Below, in pieces: positions 28,901 through 37,241 of a DNA stretch of 64,000 nt. Within the stretch, counting starts at the first letter, position 1; each line of letters begins with the position of its first letter. Location: the NCBI GenBank assembly GCA_902778325.1, contig CACYWZ010000006.1, forward strand, positions 1 through 64,000, in the 5' to 3' direction. The DNA comes from an uncultured Spirochaetaceae bacterium (GTDB taxonomy: Bacteria; Spirochaetota; Spirochaetia; Treponematales; Treponemataceae). A program made the position numbers and the translations under genes. The notes beneath the pieces were generated by a model. That model was given only the letters and a program-made list of their open reading frames with translations, was not told the DNA's origin and searched no databases.

Positions 28901-31215
28901 AATATCTTTGGAAATGTAACCGATGTGGAACAATTCATTTACATCATTCAATGGGATTCTGTACATTCTGCGGTGCAAGACTGACAGATGACTGTAAACA
29001 TGAAACTGCAACTTTTGAAAGAGATTCTTTTTATACATCTGAAATCTTTGGAACAGAACTTTCAAGGCTTCACTGTGAAGAGCTGACAGGGCAAACAGAT
29101 GATAATGACGCTTTAGACAGGCAAAGACTTTTTCAAGATTTAGTAAAAGAAAACGAAATTGGAAAAGTTGAAGCCATTGACTTGCTTTCTGTAACCACAA
29201 CAATGGAAGCTGGCGTTGATATAGGCTCTCTTTCTGCTGTTATGATGGGCAATGTTCCTCCTCAAAGATTTAATTATCAGCAGCGTGTTGGTCGTGCAGG
29301 TCGAAGAAATACGCCTCTCTCATTGGCTCTTACTGTTGCTCGCGTAAACAGCCACGACCAAAAACATTATTCTCAGCCAGAACGAATGGTTTCAGGTCAG
29401 TCTGCAAATCCATATATTGATTTGAGAAGTACGGATATTTTATATCGTTTTATCAACAAAGAAATCCTCCGAAGAGCCTACATCGAAAAAGGCATAAAAC
29501 CAGAGAAAAGTTCTGTCCACGGAGAATTTGGAACTGTTTCTGAATGGAAAGAAAACTCAAAACTAATAGCAGATTGGCTTTCAAACAATCAAGCAGCTAT
29601 TAAAGAGATTGTTACAACTTATGCAAATAAAGCTGCTGCTGCAAAAATCAATGAAATAGTTTCTTACATTCAAAACAATCTTGTTAAAAAGATTTCTGAG
29701 AAAATAAAGAAAGACGGATTTATCCAATATGAACTATCAGAACGGCTTGCAGCAACAGGAATGCTTCCAATGTTCGGCTTTCCAACTCAAGTTCGTTATT
29801 TATATGAAGCTGCCCCGAAACGATTTCCGCCAGAAAAAGTGACTGACAGACAAATGGATATAGCTTTAACTTCATTTACACCTGGCTGTGAAATCGTAAA
29901 AGACAAAAAGATTCTCAAATCCATTGGTTTTATCACTTATGAAAGCGACAGAGGTCAACCTAAAGAAAAGAACGGTTTGCACGAGTTCAAAGATAAAAAA
30001 TTGCTTTGCTGCAAAAACTGTTCTTATATTTCTCTTGTTGATAAGAATGTTGAAGACAAATGCCCAATTTGCAACACTGAAATACAACCTATCAACAATG
30101 TTGCTTCTCCACTAGGATACAGAACAGAATTCTCAAAGAGTGCTGTAAAAGATTTTGACGGCAGATTTGAGTGGCTTCCAATGACAAGCGAAACTCGAAT
30201 TGACAGCGACCAAACTGAGATTGAATTAAAATCTGTTGCAAACACAAATCTTTTGATTGGTAACAATGAATATCCAGAAAAAGGTGTTGTAAACACAATC
30301 AACACAAATCAAGGACAACTGTTCAGCTTGGTAAAATCCAATAAACACGAAGGCTGGTATGATTCTAATTGCGTGATTTATCAAAAAGATTTTGCTTTTG
30401 ACGACGCTTCTAGAAAAGAGTTTGCTCTCATCTCTTCAAAAATTACAGGTACTTTAGAAATCTGTATTAATTCTACAAATGAAGAATTAAATTTGAGTCC
30501 GTTGTTCGATACAACTTCTACAAATACAATTCTCGAAAATGAACGACTTATATCTCTAAAAGGTGCTTTTATCTCTTGGGGAAACTTATTAAGAAAAACC
30601 ATAACCGACTATTTGGATATTGAAACAACCGAACTTACTGCTGATTATTTTGTTCGTAGAGAAAATCAAGATGATTCATCTGTTAGAGCAGGTGTATTTA
30701 TGGTCGAACAACTTGAAAATGGAGCTGGATATACAAATTTTATTGGTCAAACAGACGCAAAAACGCAATATGATATTTTCTTAAAAGAACTTCTGCCAAA
30801 TGGTTATTTATACAACAAGCTTACAAGCATTTCTCACAAAGAAAACTGTGACAGTGCTTGTTACGATTGTCTTTGCGATTACTACAATCAACGTTATCAT
30901 AGTATGCTTGATTGGCGTTTAGCTTTAGATTTAGCACAAGTTGCAGAAAATAAGCAATATGTTCCAGATTTTATAAACAACAGCTATTGGAAATCATTGC
31001 TAGAAAAGCGGATAAGTGCATATAAAAGCCAAGAAAATGATGCTGTTGATTACACAGAAGAAAAAGAAACCTTTATAATTCATACTAGCAATGAGAACGT
31101 TTTGCTGGCTCACCCATTTTGGAGTAAAAACAAAATAGACTCTCTTTGCACGAAATACAATTGTAGTTTTGACAAAGTTATTTACATAAACAGATTTATT
31201 CAGAATTTTCAATAA
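25990..31215 (+). CDS. Giant DEAD/DUF1998 helicase, DruE-like
   Basis: 1741 residues. Helicase motifs: Q-like 'IYAHQKKAF' (93-101), Walker A TGTGSGKT (115-122), 'TLIMYPLNALAEDQ', DELH box (304-307), 'ASSASM' motif III (341-346), 'LILFSDSRQGAAK' motif IV, 'TTTMEAGVDIGSLSAVM' (about 1069) and 'QQRVGRAGRR' motif VI (about 1096). Several Cys-pair zinc ribbons interrupt the core ('RCDCGAKV', 'CRQCGE', 'CPSCG', 'CNRCGT', 'CTFCGA', 'CKNC', 'CPIC'). A DUF1998 domain closes the protein, with 'CDSACYDCLCDYYNQRYHS' near 1619. Size and layout match DruE, the hallmark of Druantia defence; DISARM (DrmA plus DrmB) and Dpd helicases are related. The companion genes do not look like any DruA-D, F-H or M protein I know. 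Confidence 0.9.
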   Translation: MINPVKIGRTLKEIYLKYLDTGIPLREKCYIDERRKLYSENGVIMQSPIIELVNKYEGVETISQCCKENNISSDVSDFLNLGLLKSNSEEIKIYAHQKKAFLSVLKNNKNMVVTTGTGSGKTECFMLPVIANLVDESKNWGEPEEREHAIRTLIMYPLNALAEDQMVRLRKSLDDEDVKEWLDEHRKGNRFTFGRYTGRTPGKMGESRSHALSKFKSQWENLKSQKENNPKIYNELKYSIPCTDENSAEQIVRQDMQNNPPDILITNYSMLNIMLMREREEDIFEKTKQWLEEDKSHIFTLVIDELHTYRGTAGTEVSYILKVLLNRIGLSPDSPLVRFLASSASMDKNEKTEAFISDFFGVSATSFELISDTAKAPINKNQLPDLPLSLFDEICKNEIDEQRESEILEILKAHNFSSFFEFTEKYKLTEWLSYSLQDDENKIFARNIEYMASRLFGKNSNAEKYIECLISLINLTKDKKENYIQPVRAHYFARNIEHIWICSSGECTAVAEDFRNPTRKFGKLYSSPIKRCDCGAKVYEAIVCRQCGEIFLYGYDNAKDGKQYFESTHSLISNTISNAIIFKKTAGQELFDEKGNQQHWQNTNFNCITGEIQKNRYATDFCQYDKKESKAPFPEQCPSCGYHIKYAENEQTFTPISTHGTGVQKVNQVFADSLSRILRSKKEKAKLILFSDSRQGAAKLSAGIELDHYRDEIRLAMLNSLDSEEECLSYLKKWREDEISYKEIPSEIKEKLKEPYFDSIKNAIRAEKDEEEPEKDLDSIFNASNTDIEKIVDGVIEKLLDVGINPAGSYPSYQFYGDDSKWTKTVDWNKNRFNRETVPQQEFADKIRSKCRAELLKTAFGSNKRTFEQLGIGYFKAKETKGIDQEFIDSAIRILGESWRIYDNNRQYLSKGFPKRLWKFAENVYKEKMKGNHPKMENLKTALANLHIIKEEEDVALTGENIEFVKAENCKYLWKCNRCGTIHLHHSMGFCTFCGARLTDDCKHETATFERDSFYTSEIFGTELSRLHCEELTGQTDDNDALDRQRLFQDLVKENEIGKVEAIDLLSVTTTMEAGVDIGSLSAVMMGNVPPQRFNYQQRVGRAGRRNTPLSLALTVARVNSHDQKHYSQPERMVSGQSANPYIDLRSTDILYRFINKEILRRAYIEKGIKPEKSSVHGEFGTVSEWKENSKLIADWLSNNQAAIKEIVTTYANKAAAAKINEIVSYIQNNLVKKISEKIKKDGFIQYELSERLAATGMLPMFGFPTQVRYLYEAAPKRFPPEKVTDRQMDIALTSFTPGCEIVKDKKILKSIGFITYESDRGQPKEKNGLHEFKDKKLLCCKNCSYISLVDKNVEDKCPICNTEIQPINNVASPLGYRTEFSKSAVKDFDGRFEWLPMTSETRIDSDQTEIELKSVANTNLLIGNNEYPEKGVVNTINTNQGQLFSLVKSNKHEGWYDSNCVIYQKDFAFDDASRKEFALISSKITGTLEICINSTNEELNLSPLFDTTSTNTILENERLISLKGAFISWGNLLRKTITDYLDIETTELTADYFVRRENQDDSSVRAGVFMVEQLENGAGYTNFIGQTDAKTQYDIFLKELLPNGYLYNKLTSISHKENCDSACYDCLCDYYNQRYHSMLDWRLALDLAQVAENKQYVPDFINNSYWKSLLEKRISAYKSQENDAVDYTEEKETFIIHTSNENVLLAHPFWSKNKIDSLCTKYNCSFDKVIYINRFIQNFQ

Positions 31216-31334
31216 ACATGTTTGATAAATTGTTAGTTCGGAATTATCCCTTGAAACACTTAAAAAATTTGCACAAGAAATCCTTTCAGGATAAAACAAA
31301 GAATAGTTATAATATTTAAAACAAGAGAAAATAA

Positions 31335-31892
31335 ATGAAACAACTTTTTACAATTCTTTTTGTAGTTATTATTGCAGACATTATTATTTTTACATCTTGT
31401 ATTAAAGAGTGTAGTTCACTATCAAATGAAATAAAAAATGTACAAGAAATAGAGATTGAAGATATTTATAAAACTGCAAAAGAATCAAGTATTATGCTTA
31501 GTGCGATTCCACATGCTATTAAGTATAATGACGAACTTAAAAACCGTGGAAAAGAACTTGAAAAGCTTTTTGAAAAGACTATGTTTCCTATTACAAGAGA
31601 AATAAGATACGCAGATTTAATCGATGATACTGGATATGAAAATGTAACTGCAACTTGTTTGTATTTTGAAAGAGATGGATATCATTTAATTCTTCATAAT
31701 CAAAAATATGAAATACCAGACAATCTTATTATTCACGAACTTTGTCACGCAGCGTTAAGTTGTGCAAATATAAAGTCTAACGACCATACTGGAGAAGAAT
31801 GGGATTATCTTTGTGATTATTTTGAATCTATTGGCTACAATCCGCTTCGTGATGGCTATTCTTATGGTATAAAATCATTTGCTTTTGAGTAA
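31335..31892 (+). CDS. Lipoprotein with SprT-like zinc-metallopeptidase motif
   Basis: 185 residues. A hydrophobic N-terminus ends in 'IFTSC' (Cys22), a lax treponemal lipobox. The zinc site HELCH (134-138) fits HExxH, and a downstream His151 in 'NDHTGEEWDYLCDYFE' fits the third ligand of SprT-like proteins. SprT family members are normally cytoplasmic or nuclear, so a lipid-anchored form is odd. AT-rich like the island genes, but separated from the helicase by 119 bases that contain a small ATCCT/AGGAT hairpin and a TATAAT at about 31308. It may be an independent gene of the island. Confidence 0.75.
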   Translation: MKQLFTILFVVIIADIIIFTSCIKECSSLSNEIKNVQEIEIEDIYKTAKESSIMLSAIPHAIKYNDELKNRGKELEKLFEKTMFPITREIRYADLIDDTGYENVTATCLYFERDGYHLILHNQKYEIPDNLIIHELCHAALSCANIKSNDHTGEEWDYLCDYFESIGYNPLRDGYSYGIKSFAFE

Positions 31893-31919
31893 ACTTACTG
31901 TTATTAAGCAGAAATAATT

Positions 31920-31985
31920 TGCTCCAAGTCTGCTCCTTCACTGCTCCTATACACTTCCTATACACATTGAATACACTTTGTATAC
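31920..31985. repeat. Six tandem 11-bp units
   Basis: Units begin at 31920, 31931, 31942, 31953, 31964 and 31975: TGCTCCAAGTC, TGCTCCTTCAC, TGCTCCTATAC, ACTTCCTATAC, ACATTGAATAC, ACTTTGTATAC. The sequence drifts along the array while the 11-bp step is kept. It lies at the right edge of the island. Confidence 0.8.
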
Positions 31986-32014
31986 TCTTGATTTGACACA
32001 CCAATATGATAAAA

Positions 32015-32052
32015 CAAAATGCCGCCCAACAAAAGTCAGAACGGCATTTCCA
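32015..32052 (-). terminator. Terminator of cheW (32093)
   Basis: AAATGCCG (32017-32024) pairs with CGGCATTT (32042-32049), reading out of cheW on the minus strand. Confidence 0.8.
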
Positions 32053-32092
32053 GATATTTTGTCAGAAGGATTTTCGCTCGAGATGCAAAAAC

Positions 32093-32575
32093 TTACGCTG
32101 TTTCGAGGTCAACTTCAGTTTCGATAGACTCAAAGATTTTCGGCAAATCCAAGACAAGCACAAACTCGCCGTTTTTCATTCCGACGCACTTTATAAACTC
32201 TTTGCGATTTGAAAGGCTGCCGTAATTTGCGTTGTCGCTTTTTGTGATTTCAAGAGGTCCTACAACATCAACATCGTCAGCAATGAGCGCTGTCGTCATA
32301 GGCTGCTCGTTTTCCTGCGGTGTTTCCGTCACGATAATCGCAGAGTCTTCAACTGCCTTTTTTGCAGGAAAGTTGAACAATTCTCGAAAATCAATAACCG
32401 TAACAACAGAGCCGCGAATATTCATCACACCTTTCAAATAAGGTGCGGCTTTCGGCACTCGCGTCAATGACGAATAGCGCAAAACTTCGCGAACGCTCGT
32501 TACTGGAACTGCGAAAATTCCGTCGCCAAGAGTGAACGTGAAATACATTTCTTCCGACATTTTTTTTTCTTCCAT
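32093..32575 (-). CDS. cheW: Chemotaxis coupling protein CheW
   Basis: 160 residues linking receptors to CheA. CheW landmarks: 'YFTFTLGDGIFAVPVTSVRE', 'LTRVPKAAPYLKGVMNIRGS', 'VTVIDFRELF', 'GEFVLVLDLPKIF'. The open frame continues far upstream, but AAGGAG eight to nine bases before ATG 32575 and the family's usual N-terminus fix the start. It is divergent from the STAS-cheA operon. It is one of three CheW proteins in this window, so it may serve a different receptor set from those at 40.2 and 42.4 kb. Confidence 0.93.
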   Translation of the reverse strand: MEEKKMSEEMYFTFTLGDGIFAVPVTSVREVLRYSSLTRVPKAAPYLKGVMNIRGSVVTVIDFRELFNFPAKKAVEDSAIIVTETPQENEQPMTTALIADDVDVVGPLEITKSDNANYGSLSNRKEFIKCVGMKNGEFVLVLDLPKIFESIETEVDLETA

Positions 32576-32586
32576 TTGACGACTCC

Positions 32587-32614
32587 TTAAATCGATAGTA
32601 GAATGATATATAAT
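32587..32614 (+). promoter_or_regulatory. Probable promoter of the STAS-cheA-cheR-cheB-cheY operon
   Basis: TTAAAT (32587-32592), 16 bp, TATAAT (32609-32614). The -35 is imperfect; the region is shared with the divergent cheW. Confidence 0.5.
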
Positions 32615-32669
32615 TAGAGTATACAAGAGTTCATTCAAAAAAAAAAGAATTTTCGCTTGGAGGGAAAAA

Positions 32670-32987
32670 TTGGAGAAAAACGACGAGCCAAAATTGATTA
32701 AATGGACAGGAGAAGCCGGCATCGAAGAAGCGGCTGCGGCACGAGAAGAACTGCTCGACGCATTCAACAATGCGAATGAAGTGCAGCTCGATATTTCCAG
32801 CGTAGACGACATCGACGTTTCAGCTATCCAGATAATCATCGCGTCGTTCCTCGAAGCCGACAAAAATGGCAAAAGATTCTCCATCATTGGCGAAATCCCA
32901 GACGTTATCGAGAAATTCTGCAAATCATGCGGTGTTTCTCTTTCCGAGTTCAATTCCAAGAAAAAGAAAGAGGTAAAAAATGCTTGA
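32670..32987 (+). CDS. STAS-domain protein leading the chemotaxis operon
   Basis: 105 residues with a single STAS domain (anti-sigma-factor-antagonist fold): 'EVQLDISSVDDIDVSAIQII' carries the Ser at the usual phosphorylation position, followed by 'FSIIGEIPDVIEKFCKSCGV'. The start is TTG: GGAGGG lies five bases before it and no ATG fits. It overlaps cheA by eight bases. STAS proteins at the head of che operons are seen in other bacteria and may tune CheA or couple it to a Ser kinase; here the partner is unknown. Confidence 0.85.
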   Translation: MEKNDEPKLIKWTGEAGIEEAAAAREELLDAFNNANEVQLDISSVDDIDVSAIQIIIASFLEADKNGKRFSIIGEIPDVIEKFCKSCGVSLSEFNSKKKKEVKNA

Positions 32988-35124
32988 GCAGATGAACGCA
33001 GTCTTCCTTGAGGAAGCAACAGAATTACTCGACAACCTTGAAGGTCAGCTTCTTGCTCTTGAAGAAGATCCTCAAAACACAGAAACTATTGGTGCAGTTT
33101 TCCGCGCTATGCACACGATAAAAGGCTCAGCTGCAATGTTCGGCTTTGATGCAGTTTCGCATTTTACGCACGAAATTGAAAGCACTTTTGACCTCGTGAG
33201 AAACGGAATTGTGCCTGTAACGCACGAGCTTATCAATTTCACGCTCTCAGCGCGCGACCATATTCGAGATTTGCTTGTTTCAAATCCTGTTTCCCCAGAA
33301 CTTCAAGCAGTTTCGGACAAAATCGTTTCGTCTTTCCAAAATTACGTCGCTCCATACAAAAAAGATGGCGCACAAAATCAAGAAAACAACGCAAAGCAGC
33401 AAACTGAGTCCGCTCCAGAACCACAAAAAGCAAGCAGAGGCGGAAACGAGACTACATGGCGCATAATGTTCAGACCTTCAGCAGAGATTATGAAAAATGG
33501 AACACGTCCTGCGCTTCTTATCAAGGAACTAACAGAACTCGGAACTGCGACAGTCGTTCCGTTTTACGAAACTCTTCCGCCATTGAGCGAAATGGACGCC
33601 GAGAAATGCTATTTTTCTTGGGACGTGATTTTGACAACAGAAAAGAGCGAAAATGATATTCAAGACGTTTTCATCTTTCTTGACAATGATTCAAAAGTCA
33701 CTTTTGAAAAAATCGATATTGGTTCTTCAGCAAACAAGAAAATTGGTGAAATTCTTGTTGACCGCCACGAAATAAATCGCGCAGAGCTCGACAATCTTAT
33801 TGCACAACAGAAAAAGCTTGGACAACTTCTTGTTGAAAACACAAGCATTTCAAAGCAGCAGATTCAAAGCGCGCTTGCTGAGCAGGAACATATCACAAAA
33901 ATCATTTCTGAAAGCAACAAGCCAAAACCGTCTAGCACGCAGACACCACAGACAAATCAGTCAATTCGCGTGAGCAGCGAAAAACTTGACCAGCTGATTG
34001 ACCTTGTTGGCGAAATGGTTACGTTCAATGCACGACTTGGACAACTTGCCCAAGATATGAAACTTTCGCAACTCACAAGTTTGAGCGAATTAAGTGAGCG
34101 TCTTATTTTGAGCCTTCGCGACACATCTATGGACATGCGAATGCTTCCGATTGGCACTATTTTCAGTCGTTTCCGCCGTCTTGTCAGAGACCTTTCGAAT
34201 GAACTTGGGAAAAATATCGAAATGGTGACAGAAGGTGCTGAAACAGAACTGGACAAAACTGTTATCGAAAAGCTCAATGACCCGCTTGTACATTTGATTC
34301 GAAATGCAGCCGACCATGGTGTTGAAACACCAGACGTACGCTTGGCAGCAGGAAAAAATCCGCAGGGAACAATCACGCTTTCGGCGAAACACGCAGGCGC
34401 ATTTGTTCTTATCACGATCGCAGATGATGGTGCGGGAATCAATCGCGAACGAGTAAGACAAAAAGGTATTGAAAAAGGCTTGATAAAAGCAGACGACAAA
34501 CTTAGCGACTCAGAAATCGACGAACTTATTTTCCGACCAGGATTTTCAACAGCGGCAAAAGTCTCTGATATTTCTGGACGCGGAGTTGGAATGGACGTTG
34601 TTAAGCGCAATATCACGACTCTTGGTGGCACAATCGCAATCGAAAGCAATCCAGGACACGGAAGCGCATTCATATTAAAGATTCCGTTGACACTTGCAAT
34701 CATCGAAGGAATGCTCGTCTCAATCGGCAAAAACAAATACGTCATTCCGCTCACAAATGTGGACGAGTGTCTTGAATATGAACCAGAAGACAAAGACGCA
34801 GACGGAATGTGCTCTCACATTACAGCACGAGGACAATTCTTGCCGTGCATCAATATGCGCAATTACTTTGATGAAGAGGGAGAAGCTCCGAAAGAAGAGC
34901 AAGTTGTTGTTGTTAACGACCAAAACTCAAAAATCGGTATCATAGTGGACAAAGTTATCGGAAATCATCAGACCGTAATAAAGCCACTTGGAAAATTATA
35001 CAAAAACATTGAAGGCTTATCTGGCGCAACAATTTTGGGCGACGGCTCAGTTGCGCTTATTTTCGATGTGTTCAAACTTTCTGCCGTCGTACATCGCTTG
35101 GAGAATGAGCATATAAACAGATGA
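32980..35124 (+). CDS. cheA: Chemotaxis histidine kinase CheA
   Basis: 714 residues. Hpt domain with phospho-acceptor His45 in 'MHTIKGSAAMFGF'; a P2-like region (about 155-250); an unusual segment about 253-305 with paired 'IGEILVDRHEINRAELDNLI' and 'LGQLLVENTSISKQQIQSAL' motifs, like the MshEN fold of type II secretion ATPases; dimerisation helices about 327-390; an HATPase with the N box 'HLIRNAADHGVE' and G boxes 'DDGAGI' and 'GRGVGMDVV'; and a CheW-like C-terminus ('YVIPLTNVDECL'). It passes phosphate to CheY and CheB. It overlaps the STAS gene and cheR, consistent with one operon. Confidence 0.97.
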   Translation: MLEQMNAVFLEEATELLDNLEGQLLALEEDPQNTETIGAVFRAMHTIKGSAAMFGFDAVSHFTHEIESTFDLVRNGIVPVTHELINFTLSARDHIRDLLVSNPVSPELQAVSDKIVSSFQNYVAPYKKDGAQNQENNAKQQTESAPEPQKASRGGNETTWRIMFRPSAEIMKNGTRPALLIKELTELGTATVVPFYETLPPLSEMDAEKCYFSWDVILTTEKSENDIQDVFIFLDNDSKVTFEKIDIGSSANKKIGEILVDRHEINRAELDNLIAQQKKLGQLLVENTSISKQQIQSALAEQEHITKIISESNKPKPSSTQTPQTNQSIRVSSEKLDQLIDLVGEMVTFNARLGQLAQDMKLSQLTSLSELSERLILSLRDTSMDMRMLPIGTIFSRFRRLVRDLSNELGKNIEMVTEGAETELDKTVIEKLNDPLVHLIRNAADHGVETPDVRLAAGKNPQGTITLSAKHAGAFVLITIADDGAGINRERVRQKGIEKGLIKADDKLSDSEIDELIFRPGFSTAAKVSDISGRGVGMDVVKRNITTLGGTIAIESNPGHGSAFILKIPLTLAIIEGMLVSIGKNKYVIPLTNVDECLEYEPEDKDADGMCSHITARGQFLPCINMRNYFDEEGEAPKEEQVVVVNDQNSKIGIIVDKVIGNHQTVIKPLGKLYKNIEGLSGATILGDGSVALIFDVFKLSAVVHRLENEHINR

Positions 35125-35987
35125 GTAGCTATCTTTCAAGTATAAAACAAGACAACTCATTTATTCTCAGCGACGTACAATTCAATAAAATAGCGCAATT
35201 CATGGAAGACAACGTTGGAATAAAAATGCCAGAATCAAAAAAGTTGATGATTCAGGCACGACTTTCCAGCAGACTCAAAGCGCTTCAGTTTTCTAATTTC
35301 AATCAGTACATCAATTACGTTTTTGCAAATCACAAAGACGGACAAGAAGAGATGATACTGATGATTGATGCACTGACCACAAATCTTACGCATTTTTTTC
35401 GTGAAAACTCTCACTTTGAATATCTTACTTCATCCGTCCTTCCAGAATTTCACTCACAAGGTTTCAGGAGTCTTGATATTTGGTCAGCGGGATGCTCTTC
35501 GGGTGAAGAGCCATACACACTTTCAATCGTTATGAACGAATTTTTAAGAACGCACCCCCAGTTTTTCTCAGATTTCAAAATTCTTGCAACCGATATTTCA
35601 ACAAAAGTGCTCTCAAAAGCGATGAATGCAGTTTATGCAATGTCGTCGGTGGACAAACTTTCGTATGAAATGAAAAAGAGATATTTTCTCAGAAGCTGCA
35701 ACAAAGAAAAAGCGCTAGTTCGTGTGAAAGAGAACATACGAAACAGTGTAACTTTTCAGCGGCTTAACTTTATGGACAAAGATTATTCGATATGTGGTAT
35801 GAAGAATATCATATTCTGTCGGAACGTGCTGATATATTTTGACAAGCCCACACAAGAAGCCGTAGTGCGAAAACTTGTCAACCAGTTAGTTCCCGGCGGC
35901 TATCTGTTTCTTGGACACTCCGAAACAATATTCGGAATGAACCTTCCGCTCAAAAATATGGCGCCGACAGTGTTCAAGAAAATATGA
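35121..35987 (+). CDS. cheR: Chemoreceptor methyltransferase CheR
   Basis: Transfers methyl groups from S-adenosylmethionine to receptor glutamates for adaptation. 288 residues: N-terminal helical domain ('IAQFMEDNVGIKMPESKKLM'), SAM site 'LDIWSAGCSSGEEPYTLSIV', then 'ILATDIST', 'NIIFCRNVLIYFDKPTQEAV' and 'GYLFLGHSETIF'. A beta-subdomain insertion is present, which in tethered systems binds a C-terminal receptor pentapeptide; both receptors downstream end in FEEF. It overlaps cheA by four bases (ATGA). Confidence 0.96.
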   Translation: MSSYLSSIKQDNSFILSDVQFNKIAQFMEDNVGIKMPESKKLMIQARLSSRLKALQFSNFNQYINYVFANHKDGQEEMILMIDALTTNLTHFFRENSHFEYLTSSVLPEFHSQGFRSLDIWSAGCSSGEEPYTLSIVMNEFLRTHPQFFSDFKILATDISTKVLSKAMNAVYAMSSVDKLSYEMKKRYFLRSCNKEKALVRVKENIRNSVTFQRLNFMDKDYSICGMKNIIFCRNVLIYFDKPTQEAVVRKLVNQLVPGGYLFLGHSETIFGMNLPLKNMAPTVFKKI

Positions 35988-36002
35988 TGAGAGGGAATAA
36001 AT

Positions 36003-37190
36003 ATGGCAATAAAGGTATTAATCATTGATGATTCTGCGCTTGTTCGTCAAACAATGTCCGACGTTCTCAATCTCGACCCTGAAATCAAGGTTATTGCTAC
36101 AGCCTCAGACCCGATTTTTGGTGTAAAAAAGATTCAGCAAGAGCGCCCGGACGTTATTATCCTCGATATCGAAATGGCAAGAATGGACGGATTGACGTTT
36201 TTGAAAAAACTGAACGCCACCGTTGACCCAATCCCAGTCGTCGTGTGTTCGGCAGGAGCAGAAAAGGGAAGCGCAAACGCAGTGAAAGCTCTCGAATATG
36301 GCGCTTGCGATGTCATTGACAAACCGTCCCTCGGAACAAAGAAGTTCATAGAAGAATCCCGCACAATAATCGGAGATGCAGTAAAAGCCGCTTACAAAAG
36401 CACAGGAAAACTCAAAAGCCTTATTCCTTCCGCGCTCACAGGAAAGCGAATGCACTCCACAAGCCAAGAAAATCCTGAAAAGAAAGACGCAAGACCGACA
36501 ATTTCTTCAGCGCTTGGAAAAGGCGAAGGAAGATTCAGCGACCACGTTCAGCCAAAGCTTTCCGCGGACGTTATCCTCGAAAAACCAGAAGCCGGAAACT
36601 TCACGGTGCTCAAAACATCAGAGCGCGTTGTTGTCGTTGGCGCAAGTACAGGCGGAACAGAAGCGCTCAAAGACTTTTTGGAGATGCTTCCAGAAAATGC
36701 GCCGGGAATCGTTATCGTTCAGCATATGCCAAAGCACTTTACAGCGGCATTCGCTGAACGATTGAACGGACTTTGCAAAATCACAGTCAAAGAAGCAGAA
36801 GATGGAGATGATGTTATTGCAGGACGCGCGCTTATCGCTCCTGGCGACTTTCACACACTTCTCAAAAGAGACGGCAACCGTTATTATGTTGAAGTCAAAC
36901 AAGGTCCGCTTGTCTCACGCCACAGACCGAGCGTCGATGTTCTTTTTCGTAGCGCGGCACGCTATGCAGGACAGAATGCTGTTGGTATAATTATGACAGG
37001 AATGGGCGACGACGGCGCTCATGGAATGAAAGAGATGCACGACACAGGTTCTTTTACGATTGCGCAGGACGAAGCGACGTGCATAGTTTACGGAATGCCC
37101 GGAGAAGCCGTAAAACTTGGAGGCGTCGACAAAATAGTGCCGCTTCCGGACATTGCGAAAGCAATGCTTGATGCTGTGAACAAAAAATAA
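36003..37190 (+). CDS. cheB: Chemotaxis methylesterase/deamidase CheB
   Basis: 395 residues. Receiver domain 1-125 with the phospho-acceptor Asp55 in '[13 protein letters not shown]'; a long linker (about 140-200); a C-terminal methylesterase with catalytic Ser in '[10 protein letters not shown]' (about 214), His in '[15 protein letters not shown]' and Asp in 'MGDDGAHGM'. CheA phosphorylation activates removal of receptor methyl groups, opposing CheR. GAGGGA precedes the ATG, 15 bases after cheR. Confidence 0.97.
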   Translation: MAIKVLIIDDSALVRQTMSDVLNLDPEIKVIATASDPIFGVKKIQQERPDVIILDIEMARMDGLTFLKKLNATVDPIPVVVCSAGAEKGSANAVKALEYGACDVIDKPSLGTKKFIEESRTIIGDAVKAAYKSTGKLKSLIPSALTGKRMHSTSQENPEKKDARPTISSALGKGEGRFSDHVQPKLSADVILEKPEAGNFTVLKTSERVVVVGASTGGTEALKDFLEMLPENAPGIVIVQHMPKHFTAAFAERLNGLCKITVKEAEDGDDVIAGRALIAPGDFHTLLKRDGNRYYVEVKQGPLVSRHRPSVDVLFRSAARYAGQNAVGIIMTGMGDDGAHGMKEMHDTGSFTIAQDEATCIVYGMPGEAVKLGGVDKIVPLPDIAKAMLDAVNKK

Positions 37191-37241
37191 GAGCCACAGG
37201 CTCGTTTGTTTGAGAATATACATTTTACAGGAGTTTTTACT

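Noticed and set aside
21727-31892. Integrase or tRNA attachment site for the AT-rich island
   Set aside because: I looked at both flanks and saw no tRNA, integrase or convincing direct repeat; only the 11-bp array at the right edge.
32576-33019. Long N-terminal extension of the cheW frame
   Set aside because: It is antisense to the STAS and cheA genes, is Ser-rich shadow sequence, and AAGGAG lies before ATG 32575.
33957-34793. 278-residue minus-strand ORF
   Set aside because: Shadow of cheA, Ser/Ile-rich, no start signal or domain.
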